Positions 1-7,734 of a stretch of DNA of 64,000 nucleotides are shown one piece after another. Source of the DNA: an uncultured Prevotellaceae bacterium (GTDB taxonomy: Bacteria > Bacteroidota > Bacteroidia > Bacteroidales > Bacteroidaceae); assembly GCA_902776935.1 (NCBI GenBank), contig CACYRS010000010.1, forward strand, positions 1 to 64,000. Reading direction: 5' to 3'. How positions within the stretch are numbered: the stretch's first letter is position 1; each line of letters starts with the position of its first letter. Both the position numbers and the translations under genes were made by a program. Under the pieces are notes generated by a model. That model worked only from the letters and a program-made list of their open reading frames with translations. It did not search any database and had not been told where the DNA came from.

Positions 1-3
1 TAA

Positions 4-135
4 CCCACAACTTAAAACCAAGAGTCAGCAGGATTAACCCACACTTTAAAACCAAATCCCCACAAGTTAAAACTCTGCATATCCCACAGATTAAAACTCA
101 TGCCAGAATCAGCGAATCCCCCGCAGAATAAGGCT
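4..135. repeat. Imperfect short repeats at left edge
   Basis: A motif of the form CCCACAnnTTAAAAC occurs at about 4, 38, 59 and 83, with a more diverged copy (CCCGCAGAATAAG) near 119. Spacings are about 34, 21, 24 and 36 bases. The block lies just downstream of the integrase gene. It could be protein-binding iterons of an integrated element or decayed sequence; no function is shown. Confidence 0.5.
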
Positions 136-156
136 CTGCAGGGGATTTGGGAATGG

Positions 157-1482
157 TTACTTCTTCGCATTGGTGGTGGTTTTAGCTTTTCTGTGATAGG
201 GACGTTTGGCCTTGGGAGCCTCGGTCTTGGCATCATTCTTGGCGGCTTTGGCCTTCTCTGCTTCAGCGGCAAGGATTGAATTTGGCTTGCCAGCGATCTC
301 ATCCTTGAAAACCTCCTCAATCAGTTTGAAGTTGTTCTCGTTGATGATATTGAAGTCTTTGGTAATATATACATCGGCAATACCATATTTGCCAACATGG
401 TTCAGTGCCTCGTCCACATCGCTCTTGCTGAACTTCATCATGTTGCGGGATAGGGTGGCGAAGGTGTGGCGAGCCTGGTAGTATTGCAGATTGTCAATAC
501 CAATGGCCGTTCCAAGCTTCTTCAAACCACGGTTGATGTCGTTATTAAAGTTCTCAGCAGTAACGTATCTCTTGTAGAAGCTAAAGACCCGCGTAGTGCC
601 TGCATATTTCTTCATCAGAGTCTTGATAAACGGATGAACCTTGACCTCAATGTAGGCATCATCGCTACGGCGATCCTTGGTCTTTGTACGCTCATACTTG
701 ATGACTCCCTTTTCAATTTTGGTCGCATTGTAGAGGTCTGCTGAATTCATACCCATAAGGCAGAACGACAGGATGAAACAGTCACGAGCCAGTTCTACAC
801 GACTACCGGGATTTGCCTTGTAGTGGTAGATTTTCAATAAGTCCAGCATCGTCAAAGAACGGACACCAAGTTTCAACACCTGCTTTGGTGCCTTGTAACG
901 CAGGAACGGATCGTTCTTGATAACCGTCTCTTCGTCGGTATTATACTCCAGCATAGCCTCGCGATACAAGTGGCGAATTTCGCCCAGATACATCGACTTG
1001 GCTCTGGTGAAGTCGCTGAGATAATCCTCAAAATCCTTAAGTAGGGTGTAGGTCATTTCGGAGAAATCCAAAGAATCTCGCTTCAGGAACTCTTCAAGCT
1101 TGTTAAGCATGCAGCTGTAGTTTCTCATGCTTTTCGTGTCCCGTCGAGCCATCCACATCCTTGCAAAACCGAAGAACTCTACGGTCTCTGCATTCTTCTT
1201 CTTGACAATCTTAGAGGCAATCTTCGTTGCATCCATATTGTCGGTGTAGTGGATTTCAGGAGCCAAAGTTGACATTTTGACTGCCAGCTCCGTCTTCAGT
1301 TTTTCCACAATCTGCGCCTTTTCGAAGTTCTTAATCTTCTTGGTCTTGGGAGATATTTCCGATTCATCTACCTTGACCCCGGTAATGATGCGCTTTACCG
1401 TCTTCTTGTCTCTCACTAGCAGATAAACTGCTCTTTGTTTTTTGGAACTTACTTTTCCAAATTCGGTTGTAATTGTTGCCAT
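157..1482 (-). CDS. Tyrosine recombinase / integrase
   Basis: A site-specific recombinase of the Bacteroidetes type, about 441 residues: an N-terminal arm-binding region, a SAM-like core-binding domain (about residues 100-190) and a C-terminal catalytic domain. Catalytic signatures are ARHTFAT, LNHVGKYG and a Tyr in DVYITKDF. The usual first catalytic Arg is replaced in a LMGMNSADL context; IntDOT-type Bacteroides enzymes also lack this Arg. The C-terminus is Lys/Ala/Thr-rich and basic. The ATG at 1482 (MATITTEFGK) is preferred over an upstream ATG at 1524 because homologues begin with this type of sequence. It is transcribed away from tRNA-His and probably mobilises an element extending off the left edge. 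Confidence 0.88.
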   Translation of the reverse strand: MATITTEFGKVSSKKQRAVYLLVRDKKTVKRIITGVKVDESEISPKTKKIKNFEKAQIVEKLKTELAVKMSTLAPEIHYTDNMDATKIASKIVKKKNAETVEFFGFARMWMARRDTKSMRNYSCMLNKLEEFLKRDSLDFSEMTYTLLKDFEDYLSDFTRAKSMYLGEIRHLYREAMLEYNTDEETVIKNDPFLRYKAPKQVLKLGVRSLTMLDLLKIYHYKANPGSRVELARDCFILSFCLMGMNSADLYNATKIEKGVIKYERTKTKDRRSDDAYIEVKVHPFIKTLMKKYAGTTRVFSFYKRYVTAENFNNDINRGLKKLGTAIGIDNLQYYQARHTFATLSRNMMKFSKSDVDEALNHVGKYGIADVYITKDFNIINENNFKLIEEVFKDEIAGKPNSILAAEAEKAKAAKNDAKTEAPKAKRPYHRKAKTTTNAKK

Positions 1483-1542
1483 AATGCTAAACTTAAATTT
1501 TACATTATGGATGCCATTTATCAACCACTGAATCTTGCAAAT

Positions 1543-1612
1543 TTTTGCGTCGATTTTGCGTCGATTTTGCGTCGATTTTTCAATTTTGCGTCGATTTTGC
1601 GTCGATTTTCGA
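1543..1612. repeat. 11-bp tandem repeats upstream of integrase
   Basis: The unit TTTTGCGTCGA is repeated exactly at 1543, 1554, 1565, 1584 and 1595, followed by a partial TTTTCGA. Three copies, an 8-base spacer and two copies are arranged at one helical turn per unit. They lie between the integrase start and tRNA-His, as expected for integrase arm-type or regulatory sites. The sequence is seen directly; the role is inferred. Confidence 0.75.
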
Positions 1613-1667
1613 CTCTAAAAGTTGGTCTCAGACCAAAAAGTTGGAACTCGTCCCCTTTAAATTGAAA

Positions 1668-1702
1668 TTCCGAGAACCCCTTTGTTTACGGGATTCTCGG
1701 AA
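1668..1702 (-). terminator. Hairpin downstream of tRNA-His
   Basis: TTCCGAGAA-CCC and GGG-TTCTCGGAA form a stem of about 13 pairs with one mismatch, just beyond the tRNA 3' end. The U-tract is weak on the tRNA strand. A separate small dyad (TTGGTC-TCA-GACCAA) lies at 1622-1636. Confidence 0.5.
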
Positions 1703-1725
1703 GATTTCTAGTATTTTCTTGCTTG

Positions 1726-1800
1726 GGTGCCCGGACGGACTCGAACCGTCGACATTCAGAACCACAATCTGACGCTCTAACCAACTGAACTACGGGCACC
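1726..1800 (-). tRNA. tRNA-His (GTG)
   Basis: The minus strand folds as a complete cloverleaf starting GGTGCCCGTAG. The anticodon stem-loop is TCAGA-TTGTGGT-TCTGA with anticodon GTG, the T-loop is GTTCGAGTC, and the acceptor 3' side is CGGGCACC. The extra 5' G pairing with C73 is the histidine identity feature. CCA is not encoded. The 3' end faces the integrase gene. Confidence 0.96.
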
Positions 1801-1818
1801 ATGTTGGTTTTGCGGGTG

Positions 1819-1826
1819 CAAAGGTA
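1819..1826 (-). promoter_or_regulatory. -7 element for tRNA-His
   Basis: The minus strand reads TACCTTTG about 20 bases before the tRNA 5' end, with TTG 20 bases further upstream. This matches the Bacteroidetes promoter pattern. Confidence 0.65.
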
Positions 1827-1868
1827 CTATTTGACTCTTTTTTTTGCAAAAAAGTGATTTTTGAACAA

Positions 1869-2723
1869 TTACTTGCTACCCATCACCTTCGATATGTCGA
1901 GCATCATGCCATTGCCGCCAACAATCTGAGGCATCTTACCATCCCATTTCTCAATCATGTCCTCCTGGACAATCATCGGTGAGAGCGATGCTGCAATCGT
2001 GCGGTTATAGTATGCCTCTGCGTCAGCCTTGATTTTCATGGCTCGGGCACTACCTTCGGCCTTGGCAACCTCAATCTTTGCATTTGCCTCTGCCTCTTTC
2101 ACCTGATTCTCGGCTTTAAGAGCACTCTGTATCGCGGTGTTCTTGGCGTCAATCATCTCTGTCAGAGAGCTTGGAGGAGTGATCTTACTCGTAAACTCCT
2201 CAACGATGAATCCCTCAGCCATCAGCGACTTCTCAAGACGGCTTCTTACATCGCGCTCGAAGTTGGCACGGTTTGACATCAGAGAGTCTGAAGTATATTG
2301 GTTGGCACATGTACGATAAGCCTCGTAGATACATGTGCGGATATATCCCTCTTCAAGTTCTTTCACGCCCACGCGGTACTTTACGAATATGTCACAAGCC
2401 TTCTCCGGATTGATGCGATAGGCAATCGTCGGGTCCATCTCGAAGATAGAGGCGTCTTTGGCGTTTACGCTGAATGTCTCATACTGCTTACGCTGTGTGA
2501 AGGTGGGGTAGGTGAACACATCAGTTGTGATGGGGTTATAGAATACCCAACCCTTACATGTCCCTTCTACGCCACCGTAGTCCTGCTCAGAGGCAGACCA
2601 CTTATGGAACTTGATACCCACTTCACCTGAATCTACAACCGAGCAGCAGGCGGTAAAGATGATGATAAATAATACGAAACTGCCACCTATAATGGCCAGT
2701 GTGCGATAAAGTTTGTTGTTCAT
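1869..2723 (-). CDS. SPFH/Band 7 (prohibitin-like) membrane protein
   Basis: A 284-residue protein with an N-terminal hydrophobic segment (residues 8-28) followed by an SPFH domain (VDSGEVGIKFHKW) and an Ala/Glu-rich coiled-coil stretch (about 190-245, with EAEANAKIEVAKAEGSARA), as in stomatins and prohibitins. Such proteins oligomerise at the membrane and organise microdomains or protect membrane proteases. The segment ends FTACC, so a lipid anchor is also possible. It appears monocistronic or loosely linked to the methyltransferase gene upstream. The partner cannot be read from the sequence. Confidence 0.85.
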   Translation of the reverse strand: MNNKLYRTLAIIGGSFVLFIIIFTACCSVVDSGEVGIKFHKWSASEQDYGGVEGTCKGWVFYNPITTDVFTYPTFTQRKQYETFSVNAKDASIFEMDPTIAYRINPEKACDIFVKYRVGVKELEEGYIRTCIYEAYRTCANQYTSDSLMSNRANFERDVRSRLEKSLMAEGFIVEEFTSKITPPSSLTEMIDAKNTAIQSALKAENQVKEAEANAKIEVAKAEGSARAMKIKADAEAYYNRTIAASLSPMIVQEDMIEKWDGKMPQIVGGNGMMLDISKVMGSK

Positions 2724-2754
2724 TTTGTTGATAATATTAATGGTTGGTATATTT

Positions 2755-3585
2755 TTAACGTTTTCTGAGTTCCCAGAATGCTACTGCTGCTGCGGCGGCA
2801 ACATTAAGGCTGTCGACGTTATGCGACATCGGTATGCGTACCACGTAGTCGGCAGCTTCGATAGTAGAGTGGGGCAGGCCGTCACCCTCAGTACCCATGA
2901 TGATGGCCAGGCGAGGCTCGTCGATAAGTATTGGGTCGTCAATGCTTATAGAATCGTGGGTGAGTGCCATGGCAGCAGTCCGGAAGCCTAAGGAATTAAG
3001 TGATGTGATGGGATTCTCGAGCCAAGTCCATGGAACGAGAAACACCGAGCCCATAGACACCCTTACAGCCCTGCGGTTAAGAGGATCGCATGAGTCTGTT
3101 GTAAGCAGCACCGCATCGATGCCTAAGGCGGCTGCACTACGGAAGATAGCTCCGATATTAGTTGTGTCGACCACTCCCTGAATCACCACGATACGCTTTG
3201 CATCACGGCACACATCCTCCACACTGCGAGGCATAGGGCGACGCATGGCACAGAGCACACCCCTGGTCAGCGTATATCCCGTAAGCTCTGCCAACAGACT
3301 GCGCTCACCGGTATACACGGTTATACCATTATAAATGCCCGCATGCGACAAGATATCATCGCAGCGGGCTATTATTTCCTTGGCATCCCCTTCGAGATGT
3401 CTGCGCTCGCAGAGCAGAGATACGGGCATATAACCAGCATCGAGAGCCACCTTTATTACTTTGGGGCTCTCGGCTATGAAAATGCCCTTCGAGGGCTCTA
3501 CACGGTTTCTAAGCTGTGCTTCAGTTAGGGTAGAGAATACCTCCACCCCAGATTGCAACAGAGAAGTGACTTCTACGAGTGTCAC
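2755..3585 (-). CDS. TrmH/SpoU-family RNA 2'-O-methyltransferase
   Basis: A 276-residue SPOUT methyltransferase with an N-terminal substrate-binding domain and a C-terminal knotted domain. Motifs are GVVDTTNIGAIFRSAAALG (motif 1, with the catalytic-type Asn and Arg), LAIIMGTEGDGLP (motif 2) and IPMSHNVDSLNVAAAAAV (motif 3). It methylates a ribose in tRNA or rRNA using S-adenosylmethionine; the target nucleotide is not predictable. The start is a GTG three bases after the secG stop (TAA TAA GTG), suggesting translational coupling. Confidence 0.88.
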   Translation of the reverse strand: MTLVEVTSLLQSGVEVFSTLTEAQLRNRVEPSKGIFIAESPKVIKVALDAGYMPVSLLCERRHLEGDAKEIIARCDDILSHAGIYNGITVYTGERSLLAELTGYTLTRGVLCAMRRPMPRSVEDVCRDAKRIVVIQGVVDTTNIGAIFRSAAALGIDAVLLTTDSCDPLNRRAVRVSMGSVFLVPWTWLENPITSLNSLGFRTAAMALTHDSISIDDPILIDEPRLAIIMGTEGDGLPHSTIEAADYVVRIPMSHNVDSLNVAAAAAVAFWELRKR

Positions 3586-3588
3586 TTA

Positions 3589-3984
3589 TTAGTTAGCTGG
3601 CTGTGCTGGAGCCTCCTTTGCAGGAGCTGCTGGAGTCTCGGCAGCTGGAGCTTCAGCTGCGGGAGCTGCTTCCTTCTGCTGACTTGCACCGAAACCAGGC
3701 AGGTTGTTTGGATTGGTTGCTGGAACCTCGATGTTTTCCATAACAGAACCTGAACCTGCAGCCTGAGGAGCTACATAAGCGCAAAGAACACTGATGATAA
3801 CCATGCATGCAGCGAGGCCCCATGTGGTCTTTTCAATGAAGTCAGTGGTCTTACGAACACCACCAATCTGGTTGTAACCGGAGAACTGAGAAGCGAGACC
3901 GCCACCCTTTGACTCCTGGATGAGCACAATGCCAATCATAAGCAGTGCTGCAATCACGATAAGAACGACAAATAAAGTGTACAT
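3589..3984 (-). CDS. secG: Preprotein translocase subunit SecG
   Basis: A 131-residue protein with two membrane segments (about residues 2-20 and 52-72) separated by the SecG loop ESKGGGLASQFSG. It is a small subunit of the SecYEG channel in the inner membrane. The C-terminus is a long Pro/Ala/Glu-rich cytoplasmic or periplasmic tail, longer than in E. coli SecG but common in Bacteroidetes. It follows the TPR-like gene by 11 bases in the regulator-lptE-TPR-secG-methyltransferase block. Confidence 0.92.
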   Translation of the reverse strand: MYTLFVVLIVIAALLMIGIVLIQESKGGGLASQFSGYNQIGGVRKTTDFIEKTTWGLAACMVIISVLCAYVAPQAAGSGSVMENIEVPATNPNNLPGFGASQQKEAAPAAEAPAAETPAAPAKEAPAQPAN

Positions 3985-3995
3985 CTTTTTTACTA

Positions 3996-4766
3996 TTATT
4001 TTTTATTGTTATTTATTATCAATTTCTCTAAGAAACGTATTTGGTCTGCAAAGTAAGCATTTTTTTTCGGATAAACCAAACTTAATCGCCGAATAATTTC
4101 AAGAGCCTTCGAATATCTGCCCTGTTTTATGTAAATTCGAGCCAAAGTCTCAGTAAAATACCCATCGTCGGTGACATTTTCCTCTTTTTCTGCAGTTTCT
4201 TCCACCTTAGGCTCTTCTACTGGCTCTTCCGGGAGAACAATACGCCCTTTGTCATTATTTATGAATGAATCAATAAGATTCTGACCTTTCATCTCAGGAA
4301 TATCTGGTTCCTGAGAATTATAACCTTCGCTCTCGAGGAGATAAGCTACGTAGTCGACAGCAGCATCGGCTGGTGTAGGCTTACGCTTTCTACTCTTTTC
4401 TTCGGGTGAGTCATCCTCCTTGGGAATAGAGTCAAGGAAGGAATCGATAAGGGTGAGGGTTCGTGAGGGGGTGTTCTGAGCACTCTGAGCATTCTGATTA
4501 CTCTGTGCACTCTGATTCGTTGCCGTCAGTTTATAGTGTGCGCCTTCTATTATCTGAAAGAGCACTCTGCGGTTTGTGATATAGATAGCCGAGCGGCGCA
4601 GTTCCTCATCGAAGGTTGGGTCGTGAAGAAGATACAGGTTCTGCAGCATCAGCAGACGGGCAGTCTGGAAATATGGGTATAGGGCTAATATGGAGCGCAA
4701 CTCATAGAGAGTGTCGCGATCCAGTTGCTCAGGATGCTGTATCAGTTCTTTTATATCTATCATCAC
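3996..4766 (-). CDS. TPR-like hypothetical protein
   Basis: About 256 residues. The N-terminus (IDIKELIQHPEQLDRDTLYELRSILALYPYFQTARLLMLQNL) and C-terminus (about 200-250, ending in ARIYIKQGRYSKALEIIRRLSLVYP) look like tetratricopeptide helices. They are separated by a low-complexity Gln/Asn/Ser stretch and an acidic linker. No signal peptide is visible. The gene sits between lptE and secG, as in other Bacteroidales, but its job is unknown. The start may be either of two adjacent ATGs (4766 or 4763). Confidence 0.8.
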   Translation of the reverse strand: MMIDIKELIQHPEQLDRDTLYELRSILALYPYFQTARLLMLQNLYLLHDPTFDEELRRSAIYITNRRVLFQIIEGAHYKLTATNQSAQSNQNAQSAQNTPSRTLTLIDSFLDSIPKEDDSPEEKSRKRKPTPADAAVDYVAYLLESEGYNSQEPDIPEMKGQNLIDSFINNDKGRIVLPEEPVEEPKVEETAEKEENVTDDGYFTETLARIYIKQGRYSKALEIIRRLSLVYPKKNAYFADQIRFLEKLIINNNKK

Positions 4767-4769
4767 CTA

Positions 4770-5291
4770 TTACCAGTTGGCTACTGTTGCATTGAAGATT
4801 TGTTGAACGATGTCTTTCACCATCTGCTGAACAAGTCCTTCCTGAACAGAATTCAGCTGCAGACGGCTGTCGAAAGCCTGTTGAGCTGTAAACTGCTGTT
4901 CGAAGTCCTGCTCGTGATCCTTGTTGTTGGTGAATCTCACGTTGACAGTCATCGAGAGCTCTACCTGAGCAGAGCTTCCCTCGGCAGATACCGATTTGTT
5001 ACGTTGTTCGTAGCGGGTTATCTCACCCTCGATCTTCAGGTCACCGTTACGCTTTACCTGAATAAGCTTGGTATGACTTGCAAATTCATCCTTCAGCTGA
5101 TTGTTGAACATCGGTCCCATAGGTCCCCACACATAGCTGCTGCGGATGGGGAACTCGGCTATCTGGATGGTTTTCGTCTTGGAATAGTCGATACTGGCAC
5201 CGTTGAACTTATAGCTTACGGAGCACGCTGTAATGATTACGGCCAGTGCCGAAATCATCATCACCTTTATATATTTACTTGTCAAGTCCAT
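4770..5291 (-). CDS. lptE: LptE-family outer-membrane lipoprotein
   Basis: A 173-residue lipoprotein with a hydrophobic signal and lipobox ITAC, then SVSYKFNGASIDYSKTKTIQIAEFP, typical of Bacteroidetes LptE. LptE plugs the LptD barrel and helps place lipopolysaccharide in the outer leaflet. The start overlaps the end of the upstream sigma-54 activator gene by 17 bases, so the two are co-transcribed and probably translationally coupled. Confidence 0.85.
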   Translation of the reverse strand: MDLTSKYIKVMMISALAVIITACSVSYKFNGASIDYSKTKTIQIAEFPIRSSYVWGPMGPMFNNQLKDEFASHTKLIQVKRNGDLKIEGEITRYEQRNKSVSAEGSSAQVELSMTVNVRFTNNKDHEQDFEQQFTAQQAFDSRLQLNSVQEGLVQQMVKDIVQQIFNATVANW

Positions 5292-6513
5292 ACTGTTTGA
5301 GTCTGCGATAAAGTGTTCTGTCGCTGATGCCTAACTCCTGAGCGGCCTTCTTCCGATTGCCGTGATTACGCTCAAGGGCTCTTTCGAGCATAGTCTTACT
5401 GAGGTCGTTGAGGTTCAGGTTCTCCGGCTCGCGTTCCGGCTCGATATACTCTTCGGCCTCTGCATCTACCAATGCTGGGCTGATAGGTTGGATGGGCTGT
5501 ATAGGAGCAATCTGTGTGGTAGGAAGCGACTCTGTGGCAATAGGCGTTACAGCCTTGCCTCCCTGCACCTCCTCCAGTCTTTTCTTCATCGCTCCCATCT
5601 CACGGCGCATATCGTTCACATTGCCCCGAAGCTCAAAGAGAATCTTATAGAGTATCTCACGCTCGTTCTCGAAACTGTGGTCACCGTTTTCCCTGTGGAT
5701 GGTAGCCAGTTCGGTAGTCTCATGGTCCTGTGGGATGAATCTCGCGAGAATCTCCGAAGTGATGCTGCGCTCTGTAGACAGCACGGATATCTGTTCAGTG
5801 ATATTCTTCAGCTGTCGCACGTTGCCCGGCCACTTATATTTCATCAGCAGCTGCTTGGCATCCTCGGTGAGTACCACGCGATCCATCTTGTATTTCTCTG
5901 CCATCTGAAGGGCAAAGAGTCGGAACAGTAGCACAATATCCTCGCCTCGCTCTCTGAGAGGTGGCATCTGGATGGGTATCGAGTTCAGACGATAGTAGAG
6001 ATCCTCACGGAAACGTCCTTCGCTGATGGCCTGACGGATATTCACGTTCGTCGCTGCCACGATACGCACGTCGGTCTTTCTCACCTCTGTGGCTCCCACG
6101 GGGATATATTCGCCTGTCTCGAGCACACGAAGCAGTCTGGCCTGGGTGGCAAGGGGAAGTTCGCCTACCTCATCGAGGAAGAGTGTACCTTTGTTGGCTA
6201 CACCGAAATATCCGGGAGAGTCGTTGATGGCTCCTGTAAACGAACCCTTTATATGTCCGAAGAGCTCTGAGTCGATTGTTCCCTCTGGGATACTTCCGCA
6301 GTTGATGGCGAAATATTTCTCTCTTCGGCGAGGAGAATTGTCGTGAATCACCCTCGGGATGATTTCCTTTCCCACACCGCTCTCACCGACGATAAGCACA
6401 GACAGATCTGTCGGCGCTACCTGTAAGGCAACGTCGAGTGCGTGGTTCAAACCATCGCAGTTACCTACGATGTTGTAACGCTGTTTTATTGTTTGAAGTT
6501 CAGATGTCTTCAT
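5275..6513 (-). CDS. Sigma-54-dependent transcriptional activator (AAA+/Fis)
   Basis: About 412 residues. The AAA+ domain starts almost at the N-terminus: Walker A GESGVGKE, the sigma-54 contact loop GSFTGA (usually GAFTGA), Walker B LFLDEVGELP, and sensor motifs near RLNSIPIQMPPLRER. A Gln/Pro-rich linker leads to a C-terminal Fis-type helix-turn-helix (KKAAQELGISDRTLYRRLK). No receiver or other sensory domain is present, so activity is probably set by expression or a partner. The ATG at 6513 is preferred over a TTG at 6525. Targets are unknown; it leads the lptE-TPR-secG block. Confidence 0.9.
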   Translation of the reverse strand: MKTSELQTIKQRYNIVGNCDGLNHALDVALQVAPTDLSVLIVGESGVGKEIIPRVIHDNSPRRREKYFAINCGSIPEGTIDSELFGHIKGSFTGAINDSPGYFGVANKGTLFLDEVGELPLATQARLLRVLETGEYIPVGATEVRKTDVRIVAATNVNIRQAISEGRFREDLYYRLNSIPIQMPPLRERGEDIVLLFRLFALQMAEKYKMDRVVLTEDAKQLLMKYKWPGNVRQLKNITEQISVLSTERSITSEILARFIPQDHETTELATIHRENGDHSFENEREILYKILFELRGNVNDMRREMGAMKKRLEEVQGGKAVTPIATESLPTTQIAPIQPIQPISPALVDAEAEEYIEPEREPENLNLNDLSKTMLERALERNHGNRKKAAQELGISDRTLYRRLKQYGLDK

Positions 6514-6522
6514 TTGAGCTGA

Positions 6523-6530
6523 CAAAATTA
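6523..6530 (-). promoter_or_regulatory. -7 element unusually close to start codon
   Basis: The minus strand reads TAATTTTG, then nine bases, then the ATG at 6513. If this is the promoter, the mRNA would have only a few leader bases. Confidence 0.4.
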
Positions 6531-6587
6531 CACATTATTTCTGAGAAAACTGCAATTTTGGCAGATTTTTTAACTCAAAACAACTAT

Positions 6588-7691
6588 TTATTCATTCTCT
6601 GGGGTAGCAGCCTCCTGAGTTGACTCTGATTTCTCCTCGTTGCCTCCCTGAGCAAGATCTGCCTTTGATGGGAACGGCTTCCTTGGGAAACGGGATCTTT
6701 CGCCATCTTCCTTCTTCTCGTGATAGAGTTTTGGCAGAGGGTTCTTCAGTGGCTCGTCGTAGTCTTTGCGGTTACGGAAGATATCTATTGCCGCATAGAT
6801 GGCATGACGTAGCGATGAGGCATCGGCGATACCCTGTCCTGCGATGTCGAAGGCGGGATCGTGATCTGGGGTTGTGATGATGAAGGGGAATCCGGTCTTC
6901 ATCTTTACACCGTATTCTGTAGCCAGAGTCTTGAAAGGCACATTGCCCTGATCGTCGTACATAGCCATGATACCGTCAAACCGGTCCTGCATATACTCTC
7001 CGAAGAACTCTTCTGAGGTGTATGGCCCGTATGCCTGGATGCCATTACCAGTGAGTGTCTCGATGGCGGGTTTCAGAATCTCTTCTTCCTCAGTTCCTGG
7101 CTGTGGGTTGAGTGCCAGCACAGCGATACGTGGATTGTTGACACGGAAGTCGCGTTTCAGCGAGGTATGGAAGAGAGTGGCTTTGTTTACGATGAGCTCC
7201 TGAGTAATGCTCTGTGCCACCTCCTTGATAGGCAGATGGTTGGTAACGAGGGCGATACGCAGATCGTCGGAGAACATCACCAACAGCGAACGGTCCTCGC
7301 GGTCTGGGGTATTACTACTTACCACAGGAGCCTGAACGAGCACGTCATAGAGTCCCTGCTTAAGGTCTTCCTTAGCTTTCTGCAGAGCTTTGCGGGCAGC
7401 ATTTGCCGACTCCTGGGTAGGAGTGCCGAACTCCACATTCACCTCTTCCTCAAAAGTGGTAAGCATATTCAGCTTTCCCTCACGTGCATCCTCTGCCTTA
7501 GTGATGTTGGTGAAGGGAGTCTCTATACCCATCGCATTACGATGGTATGCAGCCACTTTAGGATTACCATATATAATAGGTGTACAGAGTTCAAGCATGG
7601 TAGGGTCCTCAAAAGCCTTGAGGATTATCTCATATCCGATACCATTGGTATCTCCGTGCGTGATTGCCACGCGAACTTTATAGTTTTCCAT
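6588..7691 (-). CDS. pdxA: 4-hydroxythreonine-4-phosphate dehydrogenase PdxA
   Basis: A 367-residue NAD-dependent dehydrogenase of pyridoxal-5'-phosphate synthesis (DXP-dependent route). Family features: RVAITHGDTNGIGYEIILKAF at the N-terminus, the NTP/DRED region near residue 130, and C-terminal GVKMKTGFPFIITTPDHDPAFDIAG containing metal and substrate-binding residues. A hydrophilic tail of about 50 residues rich in Lys, Glu and Ser extends beyond the usual family end. It follows rlmN on the same strand. Confidence 0.92.
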   Translation of the reverse strand: MENYKVRVAITHGDTNGIGYEIILKAFEDPTMLELCTPIIYGNPKVAAYHRNAMGIETPFTNITKAEDAREGKLNMLTTFEEEVNVEFGTPTQESANAARKALQKAKEDLKQGLYDVLVQAPVVSSNTPDREDRSLLVMFSDDLRIALVTNHLPIKEVAQSITQELIVNKATLFHTSLKRDFRVNNPRIAVLALNPQPGTEEEEILKPAIETLTGNGIQAYGPYTSEEFFGEYMQDRFDGIMAMYDDQGNVPFKTLATEYGVKMKTGFPFIITTPDHDPAFDIAGQGIADASSLRHAIYAAIDIFRNRKDYDEPLKNPLPKLYHEKKEDGERSRFPRKPFPSKADLAQGGNEEKSESTQEAATPENE

Positions 7692-7734
7692 CTTTTTACT
7701 TTCAACTTTGAACTTTAAACTTTGAACTTTATGA
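7692..7734. repeat. Short tandem AACTTTGAACTTT repeat between rlmN and pdxA
   Basis: The gap is filled with imperfect repeats of TTTGAACTTT. On the transcribed strand it is an A/G-rich leader ending AAAGTAAAAAGATG at the pdxA start. A related TTCAAAGTTCAAAG repeat lies at 12532-12552, inside the start of the permease gene. Confidence 0.65.

Noticed and set aside
12..320. Minus-strand frame of about 100 residues at the left edge
   Set aside because: Arg/Pro-rich translation that overlaps the integrase end in another frame; no family features and it crosses the repeat block.
1543..1612. CRISPR-like array
   Set aside because: The 11-bp units are directly tandem without spacers and no cas gene is present.
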